Assembly: GCA_903889795.1 (NCBI GenBank)
Contig: CAISYW010000167.1
Coordinates: forward strand, 1-16,548
From: an uncultured Chlamydiae bacterium
Lineage (GTDB): Bacteria; Chlamydiota; Chlamydiia; Chlamydiales; SM23-39
DNA: 16,548 nt
Reading direction: 5' to 3'
The number at the start of each line of letters is the position of its first letter. Position 1 is the stretch's first letter. Positions 1-8,500 of this stretch are shown piece by piece. The position numbers and the translations under genes are program-made. The notes under the pieces are model-generated. The model searched no databases. It was not told the DNA's origin and was given only the letters and a program-made list of their open reading frames with translations.

Positions 1-1302
1 ATGAATGATTAAATCCTCTAGAGAACAAGTATAGGATAGACAAAGAACCACGGGAACATCAATTCCCCTCTCTTTCAAATCATCTATCAGACGCCGTGTT
101 TCATGGATCGGAGATTGTGTCGGCTGATAAAGAATCCATTGCGGAGGCTCGATATCTTGCGGCCAAAGCCCGCCAGATAAAATCGATAGTGAATCTGAAT
201 CAAAAACGGGAATTTTTCGATCCTGAACCGGAAATTCAGGAAGATGATCGATCCAAAAAGCATCCGGCATCTCAGGCTCTTTTCTGTTCGACGGAAGGGC
301 TTCCCATTCTTGGTTCGTGGTTTTGACAACAACTACCCCATTATGGTGAAGAAAAGGCCGAACGGAACGCTTTTCATCTCGATGATTCTCTTCAAACGGC
401 TCGATCCCCCGTCCCATTCGTTTTTCAACAAAGTCAATGAGTCGGCGGCAAGGATCGATCTCGCATACAGGGTCTTCCGTTAATGAGATTCGGATGGTAT
501 CGCCCAAGCCGTCAAGCAACAGAGAACCAATGCCAATGGCCGATTTAATTCGCCCATCTTCCCCTTCACCCGCTTCGGTCACACCCAAATGCAATGGATA
601 ATCCCACCCCAAACGCATCATCTCAAACGAAAGAGAGCGGTATGCTTCAATCATAATGATCGGATTGCTCGCCTTCATGGAAAAAATCATTTCGTGAAAA
701 TCAAGCTTCCGACCGATCCGCGCATATTCCAAAGCCGACTCCACCATCCCACGCGCCGTATTGCCATATCGATTCATGATTCGATCTGAAAGCGAGCCAA
801 GATTCGTTCCGATGCGCAAAGATTTTTTCAAGCGTTTGCATTTTTCAACGAGTGGTGAAAATTTCTCTTCAATCCTTTCAATCTCGCTCTCATAAGTGGC
901 TTCATCATAATCAGCCAGCTTAAAATTGGCGCGAGCATCAACAAAGTTCCCGGGATTCATTCGTATCTTATCAACAAAATCAGCGACGAGCAGAGCGGCC
1001 GGAGGATAAAAATGAATATCAGCGACTAAAGGAATGATATAACCGCGTTGTAACAGACCATTTTTAATCTTCTCGCAGCTTTGCGCTTCCAATTTCCCCT
1101 GAACAGTCATCCGTACGATCTGACATCCGGCATCGGATAAATGCATCACCTGATCAATCGTCGCGTCGACATCACGGGTATTCGTCGTCGTCATCGACTG
1201 AATTCGAATGGGGTTTTGCCCCCCCACTCCAACCGAACCAACCATCACCTCTCTCGTTGGTCGGCGCATCGTTCGAAAAATTGATTCGCAATAGTTTTTC
1301 AT
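1..1302 (-). CDS. ispG: 4-hydroxy-3-methylbut-2-enyl diphosphate synthase IspG (GcpE), N-terminal 434 residues, cut by the left edge
   Basis: IspG converts 2-C-methyl-D-erythritol 2,4-cyclodiphosphate to HMBPP, the penultimate step of the cytosolic MEP isoprenoid pathway, using a [4Fe-4S] cluster. The frame is open from the ATG at 1302 to base 1 with no stop. Visible blocks are typical of the family: VRMTVQGKLEAQ (about residue 68), PLVADIHFYPPAALL (about 90), IRMNPGNF (about 110), RIGTNLGSLSDRIMNRYG (about 163), SMKASNP, and LGVTEAGEGEDGRIKSAIGI (about 238) ending at SLTEDP (about 272). This is the TIM-barrel A domain. Residues from about 290 to 434 are the start of the extra A* domain found in the long form of plants, Chlamydiae and Bacteroidetes; the short E. 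coli form is about 370 residues in total. The cluster-binding Cys domain lies outside the window. L168 stands where many long-form relatives have His (TNHGSLS). The start has no clear Shine-Dalgarno site. It lies 41 bases after the methyltransferase stop, consistent with one operon. Confidence 0.97.
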   Translation of the reverse strand, partial: MKNYCESIFRTMRRPTREVMVGSVGVGGQNPIRIQSMTTTNTRDVDATIDQVMHLSDAGCQIVRMTVQGKLEAQSCEKIKNGLLQRGYIIPLVADIHFYPPAALLVADFVDKIRMNPGNFVDARANFKLADYDEATYESEIERIEEKFSPLVEKCKRLKKSLRIGTNLGSLSDRIMNRYGNTARGMVESALEYARIGRKLDFHEMIFSMKASNPIIMIEAYRSLSFEMMRLGWDYPLHLGVTEAGEGEDGRIKSAIGIGSLLLDGLGDTIRISLTEDPVCEIDPCRRLIDFVEKRMGRGIEPFEENHRDEKRSVRPFLHHNGVVVVKTTNQEWEALPSNRKEPEMPDAFWIDHLPEFPVQDRKIPVFDSDSLSILSGGLWPQDIEPPQWILYQPTQSPIHETRRLIDDLKERGIDVPVVLCLSYTCSLEDLIIH

Positions 1303-1343
1303 GATGGAGAAATTTTGCTAAGAACTGCAGTAAAGATCCAATC

Positions 1344-1970
1344 TTAAATTTTCTTGTTGATAAAGATCTCCGTATCTCCCCAAGGAAAGGAGGCGCTCAT
1401 TGATTTATCAATGACAAATCCCTTTTTGAGCAACGGCTCGGACACAGTAATCACCCGGCTACCGGTACGCATTTGTTGAAAATCAATTTTTTCTTCATCC
1501 GAATGATAGGTATAAAGATAAACGACGGTAGCATCGCTTAAAGAAGTCCGAGAGATTCCCGTACAGTGAAATCGCAAATGGGCGATACGAAAAAGCCGCG
1601 CCAAAAAACAGCCTCGATTAACAAAGGAAGGAACCCAATCAACGCCTACCGTGGAACAGCCGACAAAAAGACTCGTCCAAAAACAAAGCCGTCCTCTGCC
1701 ACAGCCAAGATCGATCAGGCGGTCGTTGCGAGTAATATCAGCTTTTTTTACGATTGCCGCCCATAGAGTGAGTGGCGTTTCTCCATATACATGAACTTTT
1801 TTTTCTCCCTTCTTCTGAAAAAAACGTCGACAGACGCAATATGGATTCACGAAGAAATAAGCGCAACACATCGCAAAATCGACAAGAAAGAAAACAAAAG
1901 AGCGAAAATAAAAAAAACGAATCACTTTCAAATGTTCTTGAATCAAAAAAAGACGAGATTTCCAAAACAC
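1344..1970 (-). CDS. Class I SAM-dependent methyltransferase with hydrophobic N-terminal segment
   Basis: The 208-residue product carries a Rossmann-type SAM-binding core. Motif I is DRLIDLGCGRGR (residues 83-94), followed by an acidic residue in VGVDW (D111) where the ribose hydroxyls usually bind. The VYGETPLTLW segment just before it (61-70) resembles small methyltransferases I know from Chlamydiae. Residues about 19-44 are strongly hydrophobic and aromatic, so the enzyme may be anchored to the inner membrane with the catalytic domain in the cytosol. The substrate is not recognisable. The start is a GTG at 1970, chosen because a good ribosome site (GAGTAGG, 5 bases upstream) precedes it and no ATG is available before residue 34. 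Only 10 bases separate it from the stop of the upstream hydrolase gene, and the ribosome site overlaps that stop, which suggests translational coupling. A protein or lipid methyltransferase are both possible. Confidence 0.85.
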   Translation of the reverse strand: MFWKSRLFLIQEHLKVIRFFYFRSFVFFLVDFAMCCAYFFVNPYCVCRRFFQKKGEKKVHVYGETPLTLWAAIVKKADITRNDRLIDLGCGRGRLCFWTSLFVGCSTVGVDWVPSFVNRGCFLARLFRIAHLRFHCTGISRTSLSDATVVYLYTYHSDEEKIDFQQMRTGSRVITVSEPLLKKGFVIDKSMSASFPWGDTEIFINKKI

Positions 1971-1975
1971 TTAAA

Positions 1976-1982
1976 CCTACTC
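1976..1982 (-). promoter_or_regulatory. Ribosome-binding site deciding the GTG start of the methyltransferase
   Basis: On the minus strand GAGTAGG lies 5 bases upstream of the GTG at 1970. It overlaps the TGA stop of the preceding hydrolase gene (1981-1983). It is the clearest Shine-Dalgarno-like site in the window, supports a GTG start, and implies coupling of the two genes. Confidence 0.6.
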
Positions 1983-2943
1983 ACCAATTAATGGGCACGC
2001 CGATTTGAGAAGGCAAAAAAGAATCAAAAGGTAACTGTTTTTCTTTCATCGCCAAAAACAGATCGTAGGGAGGCAAATCAACAGGTTCATCGGAAAGACT
2101 AAAGGTATTCCAATGCATCCCCAAACTCAATCGAGATCCCACATCGCAGTGAATTTGTACGGCCTCTTTCGGGCAAACATGAATCGGCTGCAAGAGTCGC
2201 TTAGGAGCATATGCACCGATGGGGATCATGCTGAGATCGATGAGAGGCCACTGCTCTCCAATCCGCTTGAAATCAATTGAGTTATATCCTGAATCGCCAA
2301 CAAAATAAAATGTCTTTTGCCCACTTTCCACGACATACCCGCACCAAAGAGTACGATTCTCGTCCCAAAGCCTCCGACCCGAAAAATGCTGGGCGGGAAC
2401 AGCAATAATTCGGCAACGATCCATAAACGAGTAGGTTTCGCCCCAATTCAATTCGCTTACATTGGTTATTTTTCTTTTTAAAAACCAACGCTTTACACCG
2501 GCGGGGACAATCCAGCGAACGCAAGGATTCTGTCGTTGAATTTGGAAAACGCTTTTTTCGTCCAAATGGTCATAATGATTATGGCTGATGAGAACGACAT
2601 CGATCGTGGGCAAATCGTCAAAGGCAATCGCCGGTTGTTGCTGTCTTTTTAACGAGCGAATGGGAATCGGCGAACAATGATCGCTAAAAAGAGGATCGGT
2701 AAGGATCGATAAGCCGTTAATTTGAAGTAAAAACGTACTATGGCCGATCCAGATTGCAGAAGGAAGGTTCGAATTAAACGGCTTTGGCTCAGAAGGATAA
2801 ATAAAATCAGATGGAGGAAGTGTGTGAGGCTCATCGTAATGACCAAAACGCCAAAGGATCACGTCCCACAAATTATGTTTGGGATCTTCTATATAATGAT
2901 TGATGAAGCGGCCAAAGCTCCTGTCGGGATTAATCCATCGCAT
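1981..2943 (-). CDS. Metallo-beta-lactamase-fold hydrolase, NAPE-PLD/UlaG type (copy 1)
   Basis: A 320-residue zinc-dependent hydrolase of the family that includes N-acyl-phosphatidylethanolamine phospholipase D and UlaG-like lactonases. The metal site is complete: WIGHSTFLL (65-73), then ISHNHYDHLD giving H121, H123, D125 and H126, H186 in PAQHFSGR, D217 in VGDSGY, and H277 in GMHW. This His/Asp series has the same order as in mammalian NAPE-PLD. No signal peptide or membrane segment is seen, so it is probably cytosolic or peripheral. It is about 60% identical by eye to the next gene upstream, with the same length and ends (RSFGR near the start, INW at the end), so the pair is a tandem duplication. 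The substrate is unknown: a phospholipid phosphodiesterase is the most natural guess from the family, a lactonase the alternative. The ATG at 2943 has no strong ribosome site. Confidence 0.93.
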   Translation of the reverse strand: MRWINPDRSFGRFINHYIEDPKHNLWDVILWRFGHYDEPHTLPPSDFIYPSEPKPFNSNLPSAIWIGHSTFLLQINGLSILTDPLFSDHCSPIPIRSLKRQQQPAIAFDDLPTIDVVLISHNHYDHLDEKSVFQIQRQNPCVRWIVPAGVKRWFLKRKITNVSELNWGETYSFMDRCRIIAVPAQHFSGRRLWDENRTLWCGYVVESGQKTFYFVGDSGYNSIDFKRIGEQWPLIDLSMIPIGAYAPKRLLQPIHVCPKEAVQIHCDVGSRLSLGMHWNTFSLSDEPVDLPPYDLFLAMKEKQLPFDSFLPSQIGVPINW

Positions 2944-2996
2944 TTAAAAGATGATATAAAAATCATCCATATGATTTCATCAAAGTTTTAGAAATT

Positions 2997-3965
2997 TCAC
3001 CAATTGATCGTTCGTCCGGGATCGATGGGCAAAAAAGCCTCATAAGGAAGACGCCTTTCTTTCATAGCTAAATAGAGTTCGTAGGGCGGCAAATCAATCG
3101 GCTCTTCAGATAAGCGAAACGTTTTCCAATGCATACCTAAGCTCAGCCGCGAACCTATGTCGCAATGAATATTCACAGCCTCAGCAGGACTGATATGAAC
3201 CGGCTGCATGAATTTTTTTGGTACATAAGCTCCGATTGGAATCATACTTAAATCGATAGAAGGCCACTTGATTCCGATTTGTTTAAAATCGATTGCGTTA
3301 TACCCCGTATCACCGGCGAAATAAAACGTTTTTTCTTTACATTCAACTACATAACCGCTCCAAAGAGTGCGATTTTTATCCCATAAATGACGACCCGAAA
3401 AATGTTGCGTCGGAACTGAAGTTATCCGGCAATGATCGTTGAGTCGATGCGATTGACCCCAATCGAGTTCGTAAACTGAGCCTATCTTGCGATTATCGAA
3501 CCACCGTTTCAATCCTCGAGGAACGATCCAAATGATATCGTTTTTTTTTCGATGCAATGAAATCACGCTCTTTTCATCTAAATGATCGTAATGATTGTGA
3601 CTGATCAAAACACAATTGATCGGCGGTAGTTCATCGATTGTCATCGGAAGTTCATGACGCCGCTTAAAAACCTGAAAATGAACGGGAGAACAGTAAGGAC
3701 TAAATATCGGGTCGGTCAAAAATGTCAGATTATTTACTTCGATCATAAATGTACTATGACCAATCCAAACAGCGGTCGGATGCGCGCGATCATAGATTAA
3801 AAGATTTGCAGGATACTCAAAATTTGCAGGCGGCGGCTCTCGAGGAGTTTCTTCAGCATAAAACCCTAAACGCCAAAGCATTGCATCCCATAAATCGCGC
3901 TTAATATCTTCAATATAGGGATTAACATACCGACCAAAGGATCGCTTGGATACCGACCAGGCCAT
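2997..3965 (-). CDS. Metallo-beta-lactamase-fold hydrolase, NAPE-PLD/UlaG type (copy 2)
   Basis: Paralogue of the following gene, 322 residues from the chosen start. The zinc ligands are all present: WIGHSTFM (67-74), ISHNHYDHLD giving H123, H125, D127 and H128, H188 in PTQHFSGR, D219 in AGDTGY, and H279 in GMHW. The ATG at 3965 is chosen because MAWSVSKRSFGRYVNPYIED aligns end to end with the first 20 residues of copy 1; a TTG at 3983 would add six residues with no counterpart. The gene ends 53 bases before copy 1 starts, so the two are probably co-transcribed. It is divergent from the MATE transporter across 149 bases. The copies differ mostly outside the metal site, for example in the loops around residues 37-62 and 99-115, which may mean different substrates. 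That is inference. Confidence 0.92.
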   Translation of the reverse strand: MAWSVSKRSFGRYVNPYIEDIKRDLWDAMLWRLGFYAEETPREPPPANFEYPANLLIYDRAHPTAVWIGHSTFMIEVNNLTFLTDPIFSPYCSPVHFQVFKRRHELPMTIDELPPINCVLISHNHYDHLDEKSVISLHRKKNDIIWIVPRGLKRWFDNRKIGSVYELDWGQSHRLNDHCRITSVPTQHFSGRHLWDKNRTLWSGYVVECKEKTFYFAGDTGYNAIDFKQIGIKWPSIDLSMIPIGAYVPKKFMQPVHISPAEAVNIHCDIGSRLSLGMHWKTFRLSEEPIDLPPYELYLAMKERRLPYEAFLPIDPGRTINW

Positions 3966-4007
3966 ATATTCACACACAATCAATTAATTCCATAACTATC
4001 ATAACTA

Positions 4008-4037
4008 ATTATTATTAACAACCGAATACACAGTTAA
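4008..4037 (-). promoter_or_regulatory. Candidate sigma-70-type promoter for the hydrolase-methyltransferase-ispG unit
   Basis: On the minus strand TTAACT (4037-4032, 4 of 6 to TTGACA) is followed after 18 bases by AATAAT (4013-4008, 5 of 6 to TATAAT). This would start a transcript near 4001 and leave a leader of about 36 bases before the ATG at 3965. The region is AT-rich, so chance matches are likely. Confidence 0.3.
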
Positions 4038-4114
4038 TAAAGTTTTTGCCATTTCTACCGACCTGACAACAACTAAGAGGTGTGATATCATTTTTAATAA
4101 CCTGTATAGAGTTT

Positions 4115-5512
4115 ATGACAAAACTGACCCGTTACCCGGAAGGAAGCGTTCGGGAATTATGGGCGATTTCGCTTCCGCTGATGATTTCTGTTTTCGCCTC
4201 TCTTTGCATGATCTTCACCGACAGGCTTTTTTTGGCGCGCTACTCTTTGAACGCTCTCAATGCAGTCGCCAATGCAGGAACGCTGGCCTGGGCATTAATG
4301 GGCGGCATGGGGATGATCACTGCCATGTCGGAAGTTTTTGTCGCTCAATACAATGGCGCTAAACTCTATCAACGTATCGGCGTTCCCGTCTGGCAGATGA
4401 TCTGGCTCTCTCTTTTCTCTTATGTAATTTTTATCCCTCTGGGGCTTTTCTCTTCACAAATTTTCTCTTTTAACACGAATGGGACACTGGAAGCTGAATT
4501 TTTCCGTTGGATGATGTTTTTCGGCCCAAGCTATGCTCTCATGACGGCTTTTGCCGGGTTTTTCGTCGGCCGAGGGAAGACAAAAATCCTGATTACCGTT
4601 GCCATCGTAGCAAACATTCTCAATATCCTATTGGATTGGTTATTGATTTTCGGAGTTCCTCCCTATATTCCCGAAATGGGCGTTCGCGGAGCCGCTATTG
4701 CCACCTCTTGTGGGTATACGTTTCAAACAGTCATGCTGGCGATTATATTTTTTCGCAAACGCTACCGATCGGAATTTGGAACGACCCAATGGAGGTTCAA
4801 TCTCACTGAATTTAAAAAATGTTTTAAAATCGGCCTGCCTCAGGGGGTTTTCGTAGCGCTTGAGGTCTTTGGATGGGCTGTCTTTTATTGGATGATGACA
4901 TCCATGAGCAAAACACACATTACCGTATCGAGCATATGCCAGAGTTTTTTGATTCTCTTCTCATTTTTTGGAGACGGTTTGAGCCGCGGCGTCACGGCTT
5001 CTGCGGGAAATTTAATTGGATCAAAAAGAAGCGAGTACCTCTTCCGCGTCATGCGATCCGGCCTCATTTTACAAGCTCTTTTCATCTGCGTTATCGCCTC
5101 AATTTTACTGATCGACTCCAATGACTTGATCCGCCTGTTGTTTTTTGAACACCTCGAATCCATTAGCGATCAAAATATCGGGACCAACCTGATGGGAACC
5201 GTGCGAATTTGCCTCATTCTCACTTTTATTAATCTATTTTTTGAGGGAATTCGATGGGTCTATTCCGGTCTGCTCATCGCAGCCGGAGATACTTTCTTTC
5301 TTCTACTCACCGGCTCGCTCTCTGTCTGGATCGGCTTGCTCGTCCCGGTTTGGGCCATTGTCCTTCGCAATCATTTACCGGTTGAATACGCATGGCTAAT
5401 TGCCTGCATTTACAGCTTTGTCCTCTTTGTGATCTATGCAATTCGATTCAAACAAGGCTCCTGGAAAACAATCGACCTGATATCGGATGAAAGGAAAGCC
5501 GGGATAGATTGA
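4115..5512 (+). CDS. MATE-family multidrug/toxin efflux transporter
   Basis: A 465-residue inner-membrane protein of the MATE family (cation-coupled drug or metabolite export), with about 12 hydrophobic segments in two halves as expected for its length. Family marks: SLPLMISVFASLCMIFTDRL in the first helix (19-38), MGGMGMITAMSE (62-73), ANILNILLDWLLIFG followed by P-MGVRGAAIATS (166-198), and in the second half KIGLPQGVFVALE (238-250) and GLSRGVTASAGNLIG (288-302). The ATG at 4115 is preferred because MTKLTRYPEGSVREL is a normal short cytosolic lead into helix 1. A GTG at 4082 would add 11 residues, but its AGAGG sits only one base away. A weak AGAG lies 3 bases before the ATG. The transported substrate cannot be told from sequence. 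It stands alone on this strand, divergent from the hydrolases and convergent with the giant gene. Confidence 0.96.
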   Translation: MTKLTRYPEGSVRELWAISLPLMISVFASLCMIFTDRLFLARYSLNALNAVANAGTLAWALMGGMGMITAMSEVFVAQYNGAKLYQRIGVPVWQMIWLSLFSYVIFIPLGLFSSQIFSFNTNGTLEAEFFRWMMFFGPSYALMTAFAGFFVGRGKTKILITVAIVANILNILLDWLLIFGVPPYIPEMGVRGAAIATSCGYTFQTVMLAIIFFRKRYRSEFGTTQWRFNLTEFKKCFKIGLPQGVFVALEVFGWAVFYWMMTSMSKTHITVSSICQSFLILFSFFGDGLSRGVTASAGNLIGSKRSEYLFRVMRSGLILQALFICVIASILLIDSNDLIRLLFFEHLESISDQNIGTNLMGTVRICLILTFINLFFEGIRWVYSGLLIAAGDTFFLLLTGSLSVWIGLLVPVWAIVLRNHLPVEYAWLIACIYSFVLFVIYAIRFKQGSWKTIDLISDERKAGID

Positions 5513-5578
5513 GTAATTGCTCCGGCCATGATTTTCAGAGTCAAACGAAAAAGATATGCAAAATGTAAATATTCAGAG
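5513..5578. other. Convergent intergenic spacer without visible terminator
   Basis: These 66 bases separate the stop of the MATE gene from the stop of the giant gene on the other strand. I see no GC-rich hairpin with a T-run on either strand, so transcripts may read into each other or end by a Rho-dependent route. Confidence 0.6.
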
Positions 5579-8500
5579 CTATTCCGTTTTTAATAAGTTG
5601 CCAAGGAGGCTGCGCTCGAAGGCATCGCGGCTCAACTCTCTCCAAACAAGGATCCGATCGTAGAAAAGCCTGCGCAGCGTGTCTGCGCCATGTTGCCCGA
5701 TCCATTGCCGCAACGCGGCAACCTCTTGCTCTGAATAATTATTAATTTCTCCGGAGATGAATTTAGCCTGGGCATTCAACAGATGGAAAGGCGAATCTTT
5801 TCCCATCAAAACCTCCGGAGGGATCGGTTGTAATCCTTCCGCGATCACTCCAAGATCGAAATGAAACAGACTGACCTGCATCGAATGGGGCTTTTTCGCC
5901 GGTATCAATCGATCCTCTTTCAGGATTTTTTCCCATTGCAGCGCATCCCATGCGTCGAGCATGACGTACTTCATTTCTCCCGAAGACGAATTGCGAATCG
6001 CCAGCGCGTGGCGGCATACGGCCTGATGTTCGTCGAAAGGCATATAATCGGACTGTTTTGCTTGAGCGGGATAGACGGGCATGTAATTCAAAGATGCCAG
6101 GAGGCGTTTGTCAAATATAGAACTCTTCAGGACGAGCTTCCTTGCAAAAAAATTGTTTACGACAGCATCGACTGAAACGAGAGGTGCGGGGCCATCGAGT
6201 TTTTTTGACTCCTGCAGTAGCGTCAGCTTGGTCTGCGGGGTCAAATCCTGAGGAAAATCCTTGGTCTTGAGCTCATCCGTTTCATCCTGCCAACGGCTGA
6301 GAGGCGTATGTTGGAAATAGCTTTGTGAAAAACAATCTTTTTTCGAAGGCCAGATTACAACGGGCCGTCCATCCGAACGCCGCTCCGGCGGCGCTGAGGT
6401 TTTCTTCTGCGTCTCCGTATTGACCTCGAGCTGGTTTTCGACTTGTACTTCTGTGTCCGTTTCCGGTTTTCCTCTGCGGCTGACCTCGTTGGGGACATAG
6501 GCTTTTGTTTTTTCCGAGATCTCTTCGATCTGTTTTTTGATCTGCTTCGCATCCCCCTTTTGTCTGAGCAGAGGATCCCTCTGCAGCCATTCAAAAGTTT
6601 TCAGATTTCCGAGAGCGCGTTTTTTTTCTTCCTCCACAGCGATCATGCCGTCGATCTTTTCTTCAGATGCTCCATAGAGCGCGAAAAGATCCCCGTCTTT
6701 GCGATGGGTGAAAAGCTCTTCGACAAGAGGCGAATATTTACTCAAGGTATTCCATGAATGGGCAGGATCGAGCAGAAGATCGAGAAGAGGTTTCATCAGA
6801 GCGCCCTGAAGCTTTTGCGGCAAAGCGCGCAAATTATCATCTCCTTGGCGCATCATCTCCGCTTGCTTGGCGAAAAGCAGGATGTCTTTGACTCCTAACG
6901 ATCGCAAGGTAGCCATTCTGTACGAACCGGAAGCGGCTTCTTTTTGAAGCGACTCAGCGATGGCTTGGCCCTCTTCTTTTGCCGCTGCGAAGATGACCCG
7001 TTGCCATTTGTCAAGGCCGCGGAGCCTAAAGGCTGCCTGCAAAAGATCGCGCATCATCGTAGAGCGGCTGACAGTCAAATAGGCTTTCATCTGCGGATGA
7101 AGCGTGATATCCGATCCGGTCGTATGCTTCTGATCCCAGAAAGCGCAGAGCTCCTTCGGTTTCAATCCGCTTTCATCTAGAGAAATGGCTTTGTCATCCC
7201 TTCCTTTGACAAGGACTTTCTTATGGTCTTTCGCATCATAGAAGACGATCCCCCGGATTTCCGGATTTTTGCGGGTAGCCAGAAAGAGGATTTCTTTTGC
7301 GACCGCCTGATTATCGAGTCCGCGGAAGATGCCTCCCAGGTCGATGAAGGAGCCGGTAAAATTTTCATAAAGCGGCTCGAGCGTTCGGCGGATACCTTCT
7401 ATCTGAGGATTATGTTCAATGGGCACGATGCGATCGAGCCCCTCTTCCTTGCTGTTTTTCCAAAGGCACATCAAAGTTTTTGCTTCCGTTTCGGAAAAAG
7501 ACGTTTGCGCGATCGTTTCCGGATAGGTTCGGTAATTCCAGAGCGTGCCGCTGCAGCCTTTGATCCTTTGGACTAGCATTGGAAAGATTTGAGCGTTTGT
7601 CTTGAGCTGCTTTTTGTATGTCTTGATGTCGGAGAGGATATATTTACGAATCAGTTCGAACTGAATCTTGCGGTTATGATTGACAGCCTCCGTAATCCGC
7701 TCCCATTCGCGGATACCCAGATGGAGCAGATTCATTTTCGCATCGCCCCCGAGCCTTAGAAATTCTTTATAAGCAACGCTCGTTTCTGTCGGCAGGCCCT
7801 CTTCAATGAATTGGCTGCGGAGTTCCTCAAGCCGCTTCTTCACGATCTCCTGGCTGACCCCCTTGGCCAAATGCAGCTCTAACGTATAGTCGAGAATCTC
7901 GAGATCGGTTCCAAATTGCGAGCCGATCATCGGGTTGTTGCTTCCATGGTAAGGGATTGCCATGGAGGGGGAGTTGCCGGACAAATCAGCGCCGGGAGGA
8001 ATCGCCCCATAATGCTCATCGACCTGTTTTTTAGCCGTCAGCGGTAACAGTTTTTGAACCTGCTCTTTCAGAACGGCGAGCGTATTTTTAACGGAAAGAT
8101 CAGCCTTCGCGATGAAAGCATAGGCTTCGCCTTGACGTTTTTCTGCGCCTGTCAGATAGATCTCGACGAGGCGTTTTTGATCTGCAGTCGCTTTACCGAG
8201 AAAGGGCTTCAAAATCCCTTCGCGTACGCGGCCGTCCAAAATTCTTCGGATGAGAAGCGGTTTGAACGCATCGTATTTCGCCTGAGTAAAAGGCGCTCCT
8301 GTTGAAAGAGGGTCGAAGTTCCAACGAATCTCTTTTGATAACTCCGGATCGGTTGTCAATGCCTCAAATAAAGACGAAGTGGTCTCCACAACATCTTTGG
8401 GAAGCGCTTCAGGGCTTCCCCATGTGAAATGGTTCGCTTTTAATACGTCGAGCAGCAAATCCATCTCGTCCATCGTGACATCTGCCGAACTGCGTAAAAG

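Noticed and set aside
2950..2967. Perfect 6-bp inverted repeat (GATGAT/ATCATC) with 6-base loop between the two hydrolase genes
   Set aside because: The stem is short and AT-rich with no following T-run, so it is not a convincing terminator. It may be chance in an AT-rich spacer.
3966..3983. Upstream TTG start for the copy-2 hydrolase
   Set aside because: The six extra residues have no counterpart in copy 1, whereas the ATG at 3965 aligns exactly with the paralogue's start.
4082..4114. Upstream GTG start for the MATE transporter
   Set aside because: The AGAGG before it is only one base away, and the 11 extra residues are not typical of MATE N-termini. The ATG at 4115 fits better.
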